64,000 bases of DNA from a bacterium (GCA_028821575.1 JAPPFW010000009.1:18169-82168), one strand, 5' to 3'; shown: positions 9,878-20,758, counted from the stretch's first letter. Numbers and translations are program-made. Notes: a model not told the origin generated them from the sequence alone.

Positions 9878-12118
9878 ATGGTGGTTACTGTTCTCGCGGC
9901 GACCGAGCCGGGGGGGTTCTCTCTTCTCGACGAGCACCAGTTGCTTGTCTTCCTCGTGCAGTTGGCGTTGCTGGTGGGTACTGCCCGTCTCGTCGGGGGT
10001 ATCGCCAACAAGCTACGCCAGCCTCCTGTGGTCGGCCAGATCATCGCCGGGGTGCTGATCGGTCCCAGCGTGCTGGGCCAGTTGTATCCGGACACCTTCG
10101 AGTGGCTCTTCTCCGATGGCACGGTCGGCTCGGTGGTGTACGGGCTGGCGTGGCTGGCCGTGATCATGGTGCTGGTGGTGATCGGCTACGAGACCGACCT
10201 CGGGATCATCATGCGCCTCCGGCGGGCCGCCGTCAACGTCTCCGCCGGAGCCTTCCTGGCCCCGTTCGTGGTGGTGGGGCTGGTCGCCCTGCTGACGCCT
10301 TCCTCGTTCATCGGGGATGCCGGTAGGGGCCTGTACGCTGCATTCATGGCGCTGGCCTTGTCGGTGGCAGCCCTGCCGGTCGTCGCCAAGATACTGCTCG
10401 ACCTGGGATTGCTGCGGCGCAACTTCGGTCAGGTGACCCTGGCCGTGAGCATGACGATGGACTCGGTGGGGTGGCTGATCCTCGCCGGGCTGGCCGGGAT
10501 GGCCCGCGAAGGTTTCAGTCCCTCGGACCTGCTCACCTCCCTCGGAGGCCTAGTCCTCTTCGTGGCGTTGGCGGCCACCCTGGGGCGCTGGATGCTCAAC
10601 CAGGCGATGCGCCTGGCGCTGCGGCAGGGACGGAACGTGCGGGCAGGCCTCACGGTCAGCCTGGTAGCCGCCCTGGCAGGTGGCGCCGTGACCCACGTTC
10701 TGGGTCTCGAGGCCATCCTCGGGGCCTTCATCGTCGGGATCATCCTCGCGACCCTTCGGTATCAACTCGGTGCTGTGCGGCATGTCCTCGAGACTGTGAC
10801 CGACTCGTTCTTCGCTCCCATCTTCTTCGCCTTCAGCGGCCTCCGGGTCGACATCTCGCTGATTGCGAGCCCCGGCGCGGTGATCTGGACGGTCGTGCTC
10901 ATCGTCCTGGCGGTGGCCGCCAAGGTGTTCGGAACCGTGGTGGCCGCCCGCCGCTCCGGTCTCGGCTTCCGTGAGAGCCTGGCCCTGGGGTCGGGGCTGT
11001 CGGCGCTGGGCGCCATGGGGATCGTGGTCGCCTTGGTGGGCCTGAGCCTCGGGGTCCTGAGCGACACCGGCTACACCGTCATAGTGCTGGCTGCGATCGT
11101 CACCTCGCTCGTCGCTCCGATCATGCTGAAGGCAGCGGTGCGGGGCATGGAAGCTGCAGAGGAGGAGCGCTCCCGGCTGGAGTCCGAGGCCATCCGATCC
11201 CAGGCGCAGATCCTGGGATCGCAGAGGATCCTCCTCCCCACCCGCGGAGGAGCCAACAGCGTGTACGCGGCCAACCAGGTCAAGACCCTGTTCCCGGACG
11301 CCGAAATCACGGTGCTGGCGGTGGTTGCCGGCCGCGCCGACTGGCGGAAACGGATGACCGGGGTCGGCGCCCAAGAGGACGCGGGCCCGGACGAGGTGAT
11401 GCGGACGCTCGGATCGGACCGGCACCGGTTGATCAGTCGCCGACGGTCGGACCCCGCAGAGGCGATCATCCAGGAGGCCGATCTCGGTTACGACCTGGTG
11501 GTTCTGGGGGCCACCGAGCCTACCGACGAAAGCGAGGTGTTCTCATCGGTGATCGACCGGGTGCTGGCGAGACTCGAATTGCCGACCCTCATCTTCCGCT
11601 ACCCGACTCCCGGGGAGCCCGATTCGGTCACCGGCGCCGCCACCCTCGACGTGAACAGGGTGCTCCTGTCCGTGGAGTCGAACCGGGCCTCCCGCGCCGC
11701 CGAGGAGGTCGCCTACTCCCTAGCCGCTCACAACGACGGGTTGGTGCTCGCCCTGCACCTGATCGCCGAGTCGGCCGGCGGATCCTTCTACGTGGACCTG
11801 TTGAGCGGCTCCCCGAATCAGAGGGCGGGCCTGGAGTTGGTGGAGGAATCGGTGGCGTTCGGGGAGCGGCTGGGGGCGAGGGTCGACGCCAACGTCAAGC
11901 CGGCGATGCAACCCGCCGGGGACCTGGTGAGTGCGGCCAACACCGGAAACTGGGACCTGCTGGTGATGGGCGCTACCAACCGCCCGCTCAGCAGGCGCCC
12001 CTTTTTCGGGTACAACATGTCCCACGTCCTCAAACATGTCACGATTCCCATGGTCGTGGTCGCCATACCCGACATCGTGTCCCGCTACGCGGCGACCGGA
12101 TCCCAGGACCAAGCCTGA
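9878..12118 (+). CDS. Cation:proton antiporter (CPA2-type) with C-terminal tandem universal stress protein-like domains
   Basis: GIANKLRQPPVVGQIIAGVLIGPSVLG exchanger motif; C-terminal segments RILLPTRGG...VVLGATEPTDESEVFSSVIDRVL and VLLSVESNRASRAAEEVAYSLA...LLVMGATNRPLSRRPFFGYNMSHVL are Usp-like. Confidence 0.85.
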   Translation: MVVTVLAATEPGGFSLLDEHQLLVFLVQLALLVGTARLVGGIANKLRQPPVVGQIIAGVLIGPSVLGQLYPDTFEWLFSDGTVGSVVYGLAWLAVIMVLVVIGYETDLGIIMRLRRAAVNVSAGAFLAPFVVVGLVALLTPSSFIGDAGRGLYAAFMALALSVAALPVVAKILLDLGLLRRNFGQVTLAVSMTMDSVGWLILAGLAGMAREGFSPSDLLTSLGGLVLFVALAATLGRWMLNQAMRLALRQGRNVRAGLTVSLVAALAGGAVTHVLGLEAILGAFIVGIILATLRYQLGAVRHVLETVTDSFFAPIFFAFSGLRVDISLIASPGAVIWTVVLIVLAVAAKVFGTVVAARRSGLGFRESLALGSGLSALGAMGIVVALVGLSLGVLSDTGYTVIVLAAIVTSLVAPIMLKAAVRGMEAAEEERSRLESEAIRSQAQILGSQRILLPTRGGANSVYAANQVKTLFPDAEITVLAVVAGRADWRKRMTGVGAQEDAGPDEVMRTLGSDRHRLISRRRSDPAEAIIQEADLGYDLVVLGATEPTDESEVFSSVIDRVLARLELPTLIFRYPTPGEPDSVTGAATLDVNRVLLSVESNRASRAAEEVAYSLAAHNDGLVLALHLIAESAGGSFYVDLLSGSPNQRAGLELVEESVAFGERLGARVDANVKPAMQPAGDLVSAANTGNWDLLVMGATNRPLSRRPFFGYNMSHVLKHVTIPMVVVAIPDIVSRYAATGSQDQA

Positions 12119-12180
12119 CAGGCGGCCACCGGCTCCGATACGCGTCGATAGAATGCCAAGGTCAGCCTGGCAGCTGGCAG

Positions 12181-12262
12181 GCGGGTGTGGCGGAATGGTA
12201 GACGCGCCAGGTTTAGGTCCTGGTGGGCACAGCCCGTGGGGGTTCGAGTCCCTCCACCCGCA
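12181..12262 (+). tRNA. tRNA-Leu (anticodon TAG)
   Basis: GCGGGTG/CACCCGC acceptor stem, anticodon stem-loop CCAGG-TTTAGGT-CCTGG, variable arm, GGTTCGAGTCC T-arm. Confidence 0.95.
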
Positions 12263-12265
12263 CCG

Positions 12266-12305
12266 GGCCGGAACCTGTCCGGCCACTCACCACCGACCGG
12301 GTGGT
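12266..12305. terminator. Two tandem perfect hairpins between tRNA-Leu and a convergent gene; putative bidirectional terminator
   Basis: GGCCGG-aacctgt-CCGGCC (12266-12284) and ACCACC-gaccg-GGTGGT (12289-12305), immediately before the convergent stop codon at 12307. Confidence 0.4.
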
Positions 12306-12306
12306 C

Positions 12307-13926
12307 TCACTGGAACGAGACGAAGACCGGCACCGGGGTGAGTTCCAGTACCTGCTCGGGCGTCGCAGTGGGGAAGTCCTCGTCGTAGAAATTCTTCCAA
12401 CCCCAGCGGAAGCCACGCTCCTCGGTGCCCTTCGTGAGCACGTTCCAGGTGTTGTACTTGGCCCCCAAACTACCCTGGCCGTCCATCTGGATCACCATCG
12501 CCAACTCCGGGGGCGTCTCGATCAGTTCCCGGTTGGTGATCATGGAGAACCGGAACTGGTGGACTATCAGCAGCTTCTGCGGCAGACTCTCCTCCTGCAC
12601 AATTCCGGCCAGCCACGCCACCACCTCGTTGATCTCCTCGGCGTCGACGGTTCCTATCTGGCGCAGGTGGACCTCGTTGGGCCTGAGCCGCCACTCGGGA
12701 TCGAGGGCCAGGCCCACATGGGGCAGGCGCAGGAACTCCTCGTAATACTTGGCCTGGGTGAGGAAGTGGGTCCGGCCGGGCTGTAGGTCGAGCACCACGT
12801 AGACATCGTTGGCCGCCGCCGTCTCTATCCAGGGGCGTATCACGTCCCGGTCGGTCTCGGCGGAGTAGTCGCCGTCCCTCCCGGCCCCCGCGGACGCAAC
12901 CGTGGCGATGATCTCGAAGGTGGGAAGGATCAGGGCGCCGTCCGCCTCGTAGCCGGCCGCTATCTCAGCGAGCCTCTCCACTCCTTCTTCGGGGCCCTGC
13001 TCCCCCAGGACCCCCAGCGCTGATGTCACGGGGTGCCCGTAGATGGCGATCAGGCGCCTGGAGAAGTCCTCGCCGAACATCAGCAGCCCGCCTCCCGGTA
13101 TCTCGTCGCCACGCCGGACCACATCCAACTGCCAGGCCGTATCCGGGTCGAAGTACGACATCAGGCGCAACTCCCCGGCCCCGGCGATCAACTGCCGGGC
13201 CTCTGCGGGGAGTGCTCGGAAGTCGGGCTCGGCGACTACCAGGCCGACTCCGAGTTTGGCGGCCAGGATGGCCACCGGACCCACCGCGGCGTCCGGATCG
13301 AGCAGCCAGACCTCTTCCGACTCAGGGGCATGACCGATGAGAACCGCGTCCGGATCGACCTCCAGGAACCGCACGTCGTATTCGAAGAGCGTCTGCTCGA
13401 TGCCCTCATCGAGGCCGGCCACGAGCACGGTGTCAGGCGCCAAGCGCCGCAGTTCGGTCATCAGGAAACCCATGAACCAGTCGCCCACCAGGAGCAAAGG
13501 ACCGTCGAGACCTGCGGCAGCCAGGGTTGCCGCGGCCTGCCCGTCCGATGCCGGGGCCAACCCGACCTGGGCGGCGCACTCATAGATCGCTCTCGACAGG
13601 GCGACCGCGCCCGCTACCGGATCCCCCGCCGGCATGCGGAGGTCCGGCGGCACCGACGGCGTGCAGTCGCGGGGTGGCGTCGTGGTCGTCGTCGTGGTGG
13701 GAACGGTGGTGGTGGTCGTCGATGGCTCGGCGCTGGTCGTGGGAGGCTCGACGGCGGCCGTCGTGGGAGCCCGGGTGCCGGTAGTCAGTGATGCCTCGGT
13801 GGCGGTCGAGGGGGTGGACGTAGCGGGGGCATCCTCATCCGAGACCGCGGTACTGGAGCAGGAAAGCAAGACGAGCAGACAGACCGCTACCGGCAGGAAC
13901 GGCCGTCGTACGGCAACCATCCCCAT
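12307..13926 (-). CDS. Putative secreted lipoprotein of unknown function with Thr/Pro-rich linker
   Basis: Signal peptide with lipobox-like LLVLLSC, then PTTTTTTTPPRDC linker and a ~400 aa globular domain; start chosen at MGMVAVRR. Confidence 0.7.
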   Translation of the reverse strand: MGMVAVRRPFLPVAVCLLVLLSCSSTAVSDEDAPATSTPSTATEASLTTGTRAPTTAAVEPPTTSAEPSTTTTTVPTTTTTTTPPRDCTPSVPPDLRMPAGDPVAGAVALSRAIYECAAQVGLAPASDGQAAATLAAAGLDGPLLLVGDWFMGFLMTELRRLAPDTVLVAGLDEGIEQTLFEYDVRFLEVDPDAVLIGHAPESEEVWLLDPDAAVGPVAILAAKLGVGLVVAEPDFRALPAEARQLIAGAGELRLMSYFDPDTAWQLDVVRRGDEIPGGGLLMFGEDFSRRLIAIYGHPVTSALGVLGEQGPEEGVERLAEIAAGYEADGALILPTFEIIATVASAGAGRDGDYSAETDRDVIRPWIETAAANDVYVVLDLQPGRTHFLTQAKYYEEFLRLPHVGLALDPEWRLRPNEVHLRQIGTVDAEEINEVVAWLAGIVQEESLPQKLLIVHQFRFSMITNRELIETPPELAMVIQMDGQGSLGAKYNTWNVLTKGTEERGFRWGWKNFYDEDFPTATPEQVLELTPVPVFVSFQ

Positions 13927-14045
13927 CACCGGCCGAGAAACCCGTACATAGCGGTTAGCCGCCACCCAGCACCATTCGCACCAGGTGCTCGACAGCAAGC
14001 AAACCCTGCCGGAATCATCTCAGCACCCTCCTAAACTGTGCCCTA

Positions 14046-14119
14046 CGGGCTGTGGCGCAGCTTGGCAGCGCGCCTGCTTTGGGAGCAGGAGGTCGTCGGT
14101 TCGAATCCGACCAGCCCGA
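14046..14119 (+). tRNA. tRNA-Pro (anticodon TGG)
   Basis: CGGGCTG/CAGCCCG acceptor, CCTGC-TTTGGGA-GCAGG anticodon arm, TTCGAATC T-loop. Confidence 0.95.
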
Positions 14120-14317
14120 CCGGCCCGCTAGGTCTCCGAGCCGCAGCGTATATCGAGCGAGCCCCGAGTCCGGTGATTTCCTCCCGCCGCCGGCGTTCGA
14201 TCGCCCCCGCTCCGTCCCGCCGACAGTCGCGGCAGGCGACTCCCGCCCGCATGGGAAGACCGCGTGGCGCACGAGGGTTCTGACAGGTCCGGCGCCGATG
14301 TAATATGGGATGGACCG

Positions 14318-14388
<71 letters not shown>

Positions 14389-14439
14389 CTGACGGGTGAG
14401 TCCTGGACCGGGCTCCCGCAGAGCGGAGGGCCGTGATGA

Positions 14440-14512
14440 GCCCCCGTAGCTCAGAGGACAGAGCAGGAGCCTTCTAAGCTCTTGGTCGGAGGTTCGAATC
14501 CTTCCGGGGGCG
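14440..14512 (+). tRNA. tRNA-Arg (anticodon TCT)
   Basis: GCCCCCG/CGGGGGC acceptor, CTTCTAA anticodon loop, GGTTCGAATCC T-arm. Confidence 0.95.
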
Positions 14513-14583
14513 CGCCACGATCGGTACGGATCCGTATCTGGCGAATCCGCATTACAAGGAGCCGGGCGTGATGCCCGGCGCAC

Positions 14584-14659
14584 GGTGGCCGTAGCTCAGC
14601 TTGGTTAGAGCGCCTGGTTGTGGTCCAGGAGGTCGGGGGTTCGAGTCCCCTCGGTCACC
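14584..14659 (+). tRNA. tRNA-His (anticodon GTG)
   Basis: GTGGCCG/CGGTCAC acceptor with extra G(-1), CCTGG-TTGTGGT-CCAGG anticodon arm. Confidence 0.95.
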
Positions 14660-14714
14660 CCGGTGCCGCGTCGGACGGCGCCCGGTCCCTTGGCCGCCAT
14701 GATTGAGGAGTCCA

Positions 14715-16091
14715 GTGCCCGTCACCGTCACCGAGTTAAGCCCGTTCGAGCGGAAGCTCACGATCAGATTCGAAGGAACCCCCCTGGATCGCGCCGAGGC
14801 GCGAGCCGCGCGACGAATCTCGCAGTATGTCGACATCAACGGGTTCCGCCGTGGGCGAGCCCCCCGGAGGATGGTCGAGAACGTGGTGGGGAAGGAACGG
14901 ATCCGCAACGACGCCATCGAGAACCTGCTCGAGGACCAATTGCCCTCGACGTTGATGGACACTGGCCTGGCGCCGGCGGTCACCCCCACGGTGGACGCGG
15001 TGCGGGACATCGGCCGAGGCGTGGAAGTGGACGTGCGGGTCAGCCTCTGGCCGATGCTCGACAGCGCACCCTCCTACCGCGGCCGGGAGTTCGAACTCGA
15101 CGATGAGGGCCCGGCCGCCGACGAGGCCGCCGTACAGGCCCATCTCGACCAGTACCGAGACCAGTTCGCCGAACTCGAGACCGTGGAGAGGACCGCCGCG
15201 GGTGGCGACTACGTGGCCATCGACCTGCACTCCTCCTACGGCGGCCGTCCGTTGGAAGCGGTGTCCGTCTCCGACTTCCTGTACGAGGTCGGGTCCGATG
15301 TCCTCCTCGAGGGCCTCGGCGACCGGCTGGTGGGCGCCTCCGCGGGCGACATCGTGCAGTTCGACACCCGGTTGCGTTTCGAGGCGGGAGGACTTGCCGC
15401 CGGCACGGAGATTGAAGCCCGGGTACTGGTCAAGGAGGTGAAGGAGAAGCGACTTCCAGACCTCGACGACGAGTGGGCATCCGACTTCACGGAGTTCGAC
15501 ACCGTCGCGGAGTTGAGCGACGACATCGCCCACCGTCTCGAGGACACCCGGCTCAACGTGCTACGCACCAGGTTCGAGAACATCGTGATGGCCAAACTCA
15601 TGGATGAGATCGAGGTGGACATCCCGGGCGCGGTCAGGGACGCCACGGCCGCCCGGATGTACGAGCGGTTGCATTCCAGGCTCCAGGACGGGGGGCTATC
15701 CATCGACGAGTACCTCGAAGCCGCCCAGGAGGATCGTGAGACCCTCGGCGAACGGCTCCGGGAGCAGGCCACCGGCCGGATCCGCAGCCAGGTACTGCTC
15801 GACGCCATAGCTGCGGACGCCGGTCTCGAAGTCGAGGACGCAGAGCTTCGCGAGGCGTACGATCGGGCGGCCACCGAGCTCGGGGAGAACGCCGATGAGA
15901 TCGCCGAGCGGCTGGCGGGGAGTGTGCAGGAAATGAACCTGATGGGTGATATCCTCCGCTCTAAGGCGCTGGCAACGTTGATGCGTGGCGCAGTAGCAAC
16001 CGACCGCGACGGGAACGTGGTGGACCTCCGTTACGAGGACCAGGACGGGACCGAGGTCGTGGAAGCCGAGACCGACCAAGGAGACCAGTGA
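14715..16091 (+). CDS. tig: Trigger factor
   Basis: [20 protein letters not shown]-terminus, [17 protein letters not shown] ribosome-binding motif, followed by clpP-clpX; GTG start at 14715 preferred. Confidence 0.9.
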   Translation: MPVTVTELSPFERKLTIRFEGTPLDRAEARAARRISQYVDINGFRRGRAPRRMVENVVGKERIRNDAIENLLEDQLPSTLMDTGLAPAVTPTVDAVRDIGRGVEVDVRVSLWPMLDSAPSYRGREFELDDEGPAADEAAVQAHLDQYRDQFAELETVERTAAGGDYVAIDLHSSYGGRPLEAVSVSDFLYEVGSDVLLEGLGDRLVGASAGDIVQFDTRLRFEAGGLAAGTEIEARVLVKEVKEKRLPDLDDEWASDFTEFDTVAELSDDIAHRLEDTRLNVLRTRFENIVMAKLMDEIEVDIPGAVRDATAARMYERLHSRLQDGGLSIDEYLEAAQEDRETLGERLREQATGRIRSQVLLDAIAADAGLEVEDAELREAYDRAATELGENADEIAERLAGSVQEMNLMGDILRSKALATLMRGAVATDRDGNVVDLRYEDQDGTEVVEAETDQGDQ

Positions 16092-16750
16092 CCGCCATAC
16101 CATCACCCGAGTCGACCACCGCGGGCGGTCTCTCCCCCAGCAACTACCTCGTCCCGACGGTGGTGGAGTCGACCAGTAGGGGAGAGCGGGCCTTCGACAT
16201 CTACTCCCGCCTCCTGAAGGACCGGATCATCTTCCTGGGGACTGCCATCGACGACGCGGTGGCGAATCTGGTGATGGCCCAACTCCTCCACCTGGAGTCC
16301 GAGGATCCCGACCGTGACGTGAACCTCTACATCAACTCACCGGGCGGCGAGATCACCAGCCTCTTCGCCATCTACGACACCATCCAGTACATCAAGCCCG
16401 ACGTCAGCACCGTGTGCATGGGGATGGCGGCATCAGCAGCCGCCGTGATCCTGGCCGGCGGAACCAAGGGGAAGCGCTTCGCCCTGCCCCACGCCCGCGT
16501 CATGCTCCACCAGCCTCACGGCGGCGCCAGGGGCCAGGCCGCCGACATCGAGATCCAGGCTCGGCTCATCGTCCAGATGCGCGAGCAACTCAACCAGATC
16601 CTCTCACACCACACCGGCCAAGACTACGAGAAGGTGGCGAACGACACCGACCGCGACTTCTGGATGCTGGCCGATCAAGCGGTCGAGTACGGGATCGTCG
16701 ACGACGTCCTCAGCCGCAGGGAACTGGCCGCGGTGCCGGGGGGGATATAG
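16088..16750 (+). CDS. clpP: ATP-dependent Clp protease proteolytic subunit
   Basis: [41 protein letters not shown] catalytic motifs. Confidence 0.97.
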   Translation: MTAIPSPESTTAGGLSPSNYLVPTVVESTSRGERAFDIYSRLLKDRIIFLGTAIDDAVANLVMAQLLHLESEDPDRDVNLYINSPGGEITSLFAIYDTIQYIKPDVSTVCMGMAASAAAVILAGGTKGKRFALPHARVMLHQPHGGARGQAADIEIQARLIVQMREQLNQILSHHTGQDYEKVANDTDRDFWMLADQAVEYGIVDDVLSRRELAAVPGGI

Positions 16751-16753
16751 GTC

Positions 16754-18022
16754 GTGGCCATCAAGTACGGCGAGGGGAGCGAACTCCTCAAGTGCAGCTT
16801 CTGCGGCCACTCCCAGAAACAGGTCAAGAAGCTCATCGCCGGCCCCGGCGTCTACATATGCGACGAGTGCGTCCTCCTGTGCACCGAGATCCTCGACGAC
16901 GAGTTCGCCGGCGCCCACACCGAGAGGGTCAAGGAACTGCCGAAGCCGGCCGAGGTGTTCGACTTCCTCGACGACTACGTGATCGGCCAGGACCGGGCCA
17001 AGAAAGCCCTGGCAGTGGCGGTCTACAACCACTACAAGCGGGTCCGGGCAACCTCCCCGCGCAAGGACGACGTGGAGTTGTCCAAGTCGAACATCCTGCT
17101 GATCGGCCCCACCGGCTGCGGTAAGACGCTCCTGGCGCAGACACTGGCCCGAATGCTCAACGTTCCGTTCGCGATCGCCGACGCCACCGCTCTCACGGAA
17201 GCGGGATACGTCGGCGAGGACGTGGAGAACATCCTGCTGAAACTCATCCAGGCGGCCGATTACGATGTCAAGCGCGCCGAGCAGGGCATCATCTACATAG
17301 ACGAGATAGACAAGATCGCGCGCAAGGCCGAGAACCCTTCCATCACCCGCGACGTGTCCGGGGAGGGAGTCCAGCAGGCCCTGCTGAAGATCCTCGAGGG
17401 GACCGTCGCCTCGGTGCCCCCACAGGGAGGTCGCAAGCACCCTCACCAGGAGTTCATCCAGATCGACACGACCGATGTGCTGTTCATCTGCGGTGGAGCG
17501 TTCGCGGGCCTCGAGAAGGTGATCGGGCGCCGGGTGGGCAACCGTATCGTCGGATTCGGCGCCGACATCCGTGCTCGAGCCGAACGCCCCAAGGACGATC
17601 TGCTGGCGGAGGTCCTGCCGGACGACCTGATCAAGTACGGGCTCATTCCGGAGTTCATCGGCCGGCTGCCGATGGTGGCCACGGTCGACTCTCTCGATCG
17701 CGAAGCCCTGATCCGCATTCTGCAGGAGCCTCGCAACGCGCTCGTCAAGCAGTACGTGAGGATCCTCGAACTCGACGAGGTCGAGTTGGTATTCGAGCCC
17801 GGCGCGATCGAGGCGATCGCCGACCAGGCGATGCTGCGCGGTACCGGCGCGCGGGGTCTGAGGGCCATCATGGAGGAGGTCCTGCTCGACACCATGTACG
17901 AACTCCCGTCCCGCCCCGATGTCGGACGGGTGGTGATCGACCGGCGGGTCGTGGAGGAGAAGGTCAATCCGAACCTCCTCCCGCTGCGAGAGGTGGAGAA
18001 ACGTCGTGAGAGGAGCGCCTAG
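16754..18022 (+). CDS. clpX: ATP-dependent Clp protease ATP-binding subunit ClpX
   Basis: Zinc finger [41 protein letters not shown]. Confidence 0.98.
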   Translation: MAIKYGEGSELLKCSFCGHSQKQVKKLIAGPGVYICDECVLLCTEILDDEFAGAHTERVKELPKPAEVFDFLDDYVIGQDRAKKALAVAVYNHYKRVRATSPRKDDVELSKSNILLIGPTGCGKTLLAQTLARMLNVPFAIADATALTEAGYVGEDVENILLKLIQAADYDVKRAEQGIIYIDEIDKIARKAENPSITRDVSGEGVQQALLKILEGTVASVPPQGGRKHPHQEFIQIDTTDVLFICGGAFAGLEKVIGRRVGNRIVGFGADIRARAERPKDDLLAEVLPDDLIKYGLIPEFIGRLPMVATVDSLDREALIRILQEPRNALVKQYVRILELDEVELVFEPGAIEAIADQAMLRGTGARGLRAIMEEVLLDTMYELPSRPDVGRVVIDRRVVEEKVNPNLLPLREVEKRRERSA

Positions 18023-18063
18023 CGGCCGGTTCTCACCCTGAACCGGATCTGGCAGGAGCCGAA

Positions 18064-20709
18064 ATGGAGACCGCCCCCACCGGCCCACTCGCAGGAAGTT
18101 ACGACCCGGCGCTCGTAGAGGCCCGCTGGTACCCGGTCTGGGAGGAGTCCGGCGCCTTCAAACCGGAGGTCAACCCGGACGGTGAACCGTTTGCCATCGT
18201 GATCCCACCCCCCAACGTGACCGGGGTGTTGCACATCGGCCATGCTCTCGACCACTCCATCCAGGACGCCATCATCCGGCGCAAGCGCATGCAGGGATAC
18301 GCGGCGCTGTGGCTACCCGGGACCGACCACGCCGGGATAGCCACCCAGATGGTCGTGGAGCGGGAACTGGCCGACGAGGGGCTCACCCGGCACCAGCTGG
18401 GACGGTCCGCGTTCGTCGAGCAGGTGTGGCAATGGAAACGGCGCTCCGGTGGCGCGATCACCCAGCAGATGCGGGCCCTCGGAGACTCATGCGACTGGAC
18501 CAGGGAACGGTTCACCCTCGACGAGGGCCTGTCGGCTGCGGTCCGCGAGGTGTTCGTGGCCCTCTACGAGAGGGGCCTCATCTATCGCGGCCACCGGATC
18601 ATCAACTGGTCACCCGGACTCATGACAGCCATCTCCGACATCGAGGTCGAGTACGAGGAGGTGGAAGGCCAGATGGTTCACATCACCTATCCCTTCTCGA
18701 GCCCCGACCCCGACGCCCGCGACGGCATAACTGTGGCCACCACACGTGCCGAGACGATGCTGGGGGACACGGGAGTGGCGGTCCACCCCCACGACGAGCG
18801 CTACCGGGACCTTGTCGGTCGGACCGTGCGCCTGCCTCTCATGGATCGCGACATCCCGATCGTGGCGGACGAGGCTGTGGATCCGACCTTCGGCACCGGA
18901 GCCGTCAAGGTGACCCCCGCCCACGACCCGCTCGACTTCGAGATCGCGATGAGAACCGGACTCTCGCCGGTCGAGGTGATCGGCCCCGACGGCAGCATGA
19001 CCGAAGCCGCCGGCCGGTTCGCCGGCCTGGACCGGTTCGAAGCCAGGGAGAGGGTCGTCGAGGCGCTCCGACAGGGCGGCTACCTGGACCGGATCGAGGA
19101 ATACGTCCACACCGTCGGGCACTGCTCGCGGAGCGGGGTCGTCGTCGAACCCCTCCTGTCGCGCCAATGGTTCGTCAGGGTGGGCAAGCTGATCGGTCCG
19201 GCTGTGGATGCGGTCCGAAGCGACGAGTGCCGTTTCGTCCCCAAGCGCTGGGAGAAGAACTACTTCCACTGGATGGAGAACCTGCAGGACTGGTGCATCA
19301 GCCGCCAACTCTGGTGGGGTCATCGGATTCCCGCCTGGTACTGCGATCTCGACGGCGCGGTGACGGTGGCGAGGAAGCGGCCCCAGGGCTGCTCCGAGTG
19401 CGGTTCGGAGGACCTGCGCGCCGACGAGGACGTGCTCGACACCTGGTTCAGTTCCGCCCTGTGGCCCTTCTCCACGCTCGGGTGGCCCGGCGACTCCCCG
19501 GATCTGGCCCGCTTCTACCCGACCGACGTGCTCGTTACGGGCTACGACATCATCTTCTTCTGGGTGGCCCGCATGCTGAAGATGGGACTCGAGTTCGTGG
19601 GCGACGTGCCTTTCCGGGAGATCGTGATCCATGGACTGGTGCGGGCGTCGGACGGTCGCAAGATGTCGAAGTCTCTCAACAACATCGTCGACCCCTTGGA
19701 GATGATCGACTCCTACGGCGCCGACGCCTTGCGTCTCAGCTTGCTGCAGTCGGCTTCTCCCGGCCACGACGTCCCCTTCGACGTCAAATGGGTGGACGCC
19801 GCCCGGCGTTTCGGCAACAAGCTCTGGAACGCCGTCAAGTTCGCCCTCATCCACATCGAGAGCGGGAGCGTCCCCGCGACCGGCGGCTACCCCCAGGCGC
19901 CCGGACCCGTCGACTGCTGGGTCCTCGCCCGGCTCGGCGAGGTCGCAGCCGAGACCGACGCCCTCCTGGACCGCCACCGCCTGTCCGACGCCTACTCGAA
20001 GCTGTACTCCTTCGCCTGGTCCGAGGTGTTCGACTGGTATCTAGAGATGTCCAAGCCGACGCTCGCAGGTGGCGGATCCGGCGCTCGCGCTGCTCGCCGG
20101 ACGCTAGGCGTCGTGCTCCGCGACCTGCTCAAGCTCTTCCATCCGGCGATTCCCTTTCTCACCGAGGAACTCCACAGCCACCTGGTGGGGGACACCCTTC
20201 TGATCACCTCATCCTGGCCCGAGGTCCCGCACTACGCGGCGCCGCCGGGGATGGAGAACCTCCAGGGCCTGGTCTCGGGACTCCGCCGCTTCCGTGCCTC
20301 CCACGGTCTCGGGGCCCGCCGGGACCTTGCCCCCGTCATTCACGACCCCGGCGGTGTCTGGGAAGATTGGTGGGAACGCCAGGTGAAGGCTCTCGCGTCG
20401 AGCACCCCCAAGCTCGGAGAACCGCCGGAGGGCGGCGGTCACATGAGGGTGGTGGCCGGAACCGTCCACGCCTACATACCCGTGGCCGGCCTGGTGGACG
20501 TCGAAGGGGAGAGGGCACGCCTCGCCGGCCGCGTCGAGAAGGTCGAGGCGGACCTGCGGCGGGCCGAGCGGAAGCTCTCGAACCCCTCCTTCCGCGAGCG
20601 AGCCCCCACCGAGATCGTCGCCAAGGAAGAGGCGAAAGCCGCCGACGCCCGCAGGTCGCTGGAGGCGCTGGCCGAGCAGATGGACTCGCTTCCGGTGGCT
20701 GGTGGCTAG
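18064..20709 (+). CDS. valS: Valyl-tRNA synthetase
   Basis: PPPNVTGVLHIGHAL, GRKMSKSLNNIVDPLEMI; class I aaRS. Confidence 0.97.
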   Translation: METAPTGPLAGSYDPALVEARWYPVWEESGAFKPEVNPDGEPFAIVIPPPNVTGVLHIGHALDHSIQDAIIRRKRMQGYAALWLPGTDHAGIATQMVVERELADEGLTRHQLGRSAFVEQVWQWKRRSGGAITQQMRALGDSCDWTRERFTLDEGLSAAVREVFVALYERGLIYRGHRIINWSPGLMTAISDIEVEYEEVEGQMVHITYPFSSPDPDARDGITVATTRAETMLGDTGVAVHPHDERYRDLVGRTVRLPLMDRDIPIVADEAVDPTFGTGAVKVTPAHDPLDFEIAMRTGLSPVEVIGPDGSMTEAAGRFAGLDRFEARERVVEALRQGGYLDRIEEYVHTVGHCSRSGVVVEPLLSRQWFVRVGKLIGPAVDAVRSDECRFVPKRWEKNYFHWMENLQDWCISRQLWWGHRIPAWYCDLDGAVTVARKRPQGCSECGSEDLRADEDVLDTWFSSALWPFSTLGWPGDSPDLARFYPTDVLVTGYDIIFFWVARMLKMGLEFVGDVPFREIVIHGLVRASDGRKMSKSLNNIVDPLEMIDSYGADALRLSLLQSASPGHDVPFDVKWVDAARRFGNKLWNAVKFALIHIESGSVPATGGYPQAPGPVDCWVLARLGEVAAETDALLDRHRLSDAYSKLYSFAWSEVFDWYLEMSKPTLAGGGSGARAARRTLGVVLRDLLKLFHPAIPFLTEELHSHLVGDTLLITSSWPEVPHYAAPPGMENLQGLVSGLRRFRASHGLGARRDLAPVIHDPGGVWEDWWERQVKALASSTPKLGEPPEGGGHMRVVAGTVHAYIPVAGLVDVEGERARLAGRVEKVEADLRRAERKLSNPSFRERAPTEIVAKEEAKAADARRSLEALAEQMDSLPVAGG

Positions 20710-20756
20710 TGGCTTGTGGCTGTTGAAGACCACTGACCACTGACCACTGACCACTA
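20694..20756. repeat. Inverted heptad array (4 x NGTGGCT, 7-nt spacer, 4 x ACCACTN)
   Basis: GGTGGCT GGTGGCT AGTGGCT TGTGGCT GTTGAAG ACCACTG ACCACTG ACCACTG ACCACTA, exact 7-bp register; overlaps valS stop codon. Confidence 0.9.
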
Positions 20757-20758
20757 CG

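Noticed and set aside
16604-18088. 494-aa antisense ORF over clpX
   Set aside because: Complementary-frame artefact of high-GC coding DNA; no family motifs.
18309-20726. 805-aa ORF overlapping valS in another frame
   Set aside because: Arg/Gly/Pro-rich translation typical of an alternate frame in GC-rich DNA; valS in the main frame has clear class I aaRS motifs.
20694-20756. Possible CRISPR array
   Set aside because: Heptad units with no spacers and no cas genes; a microsatellite-like inverted repeat instead.
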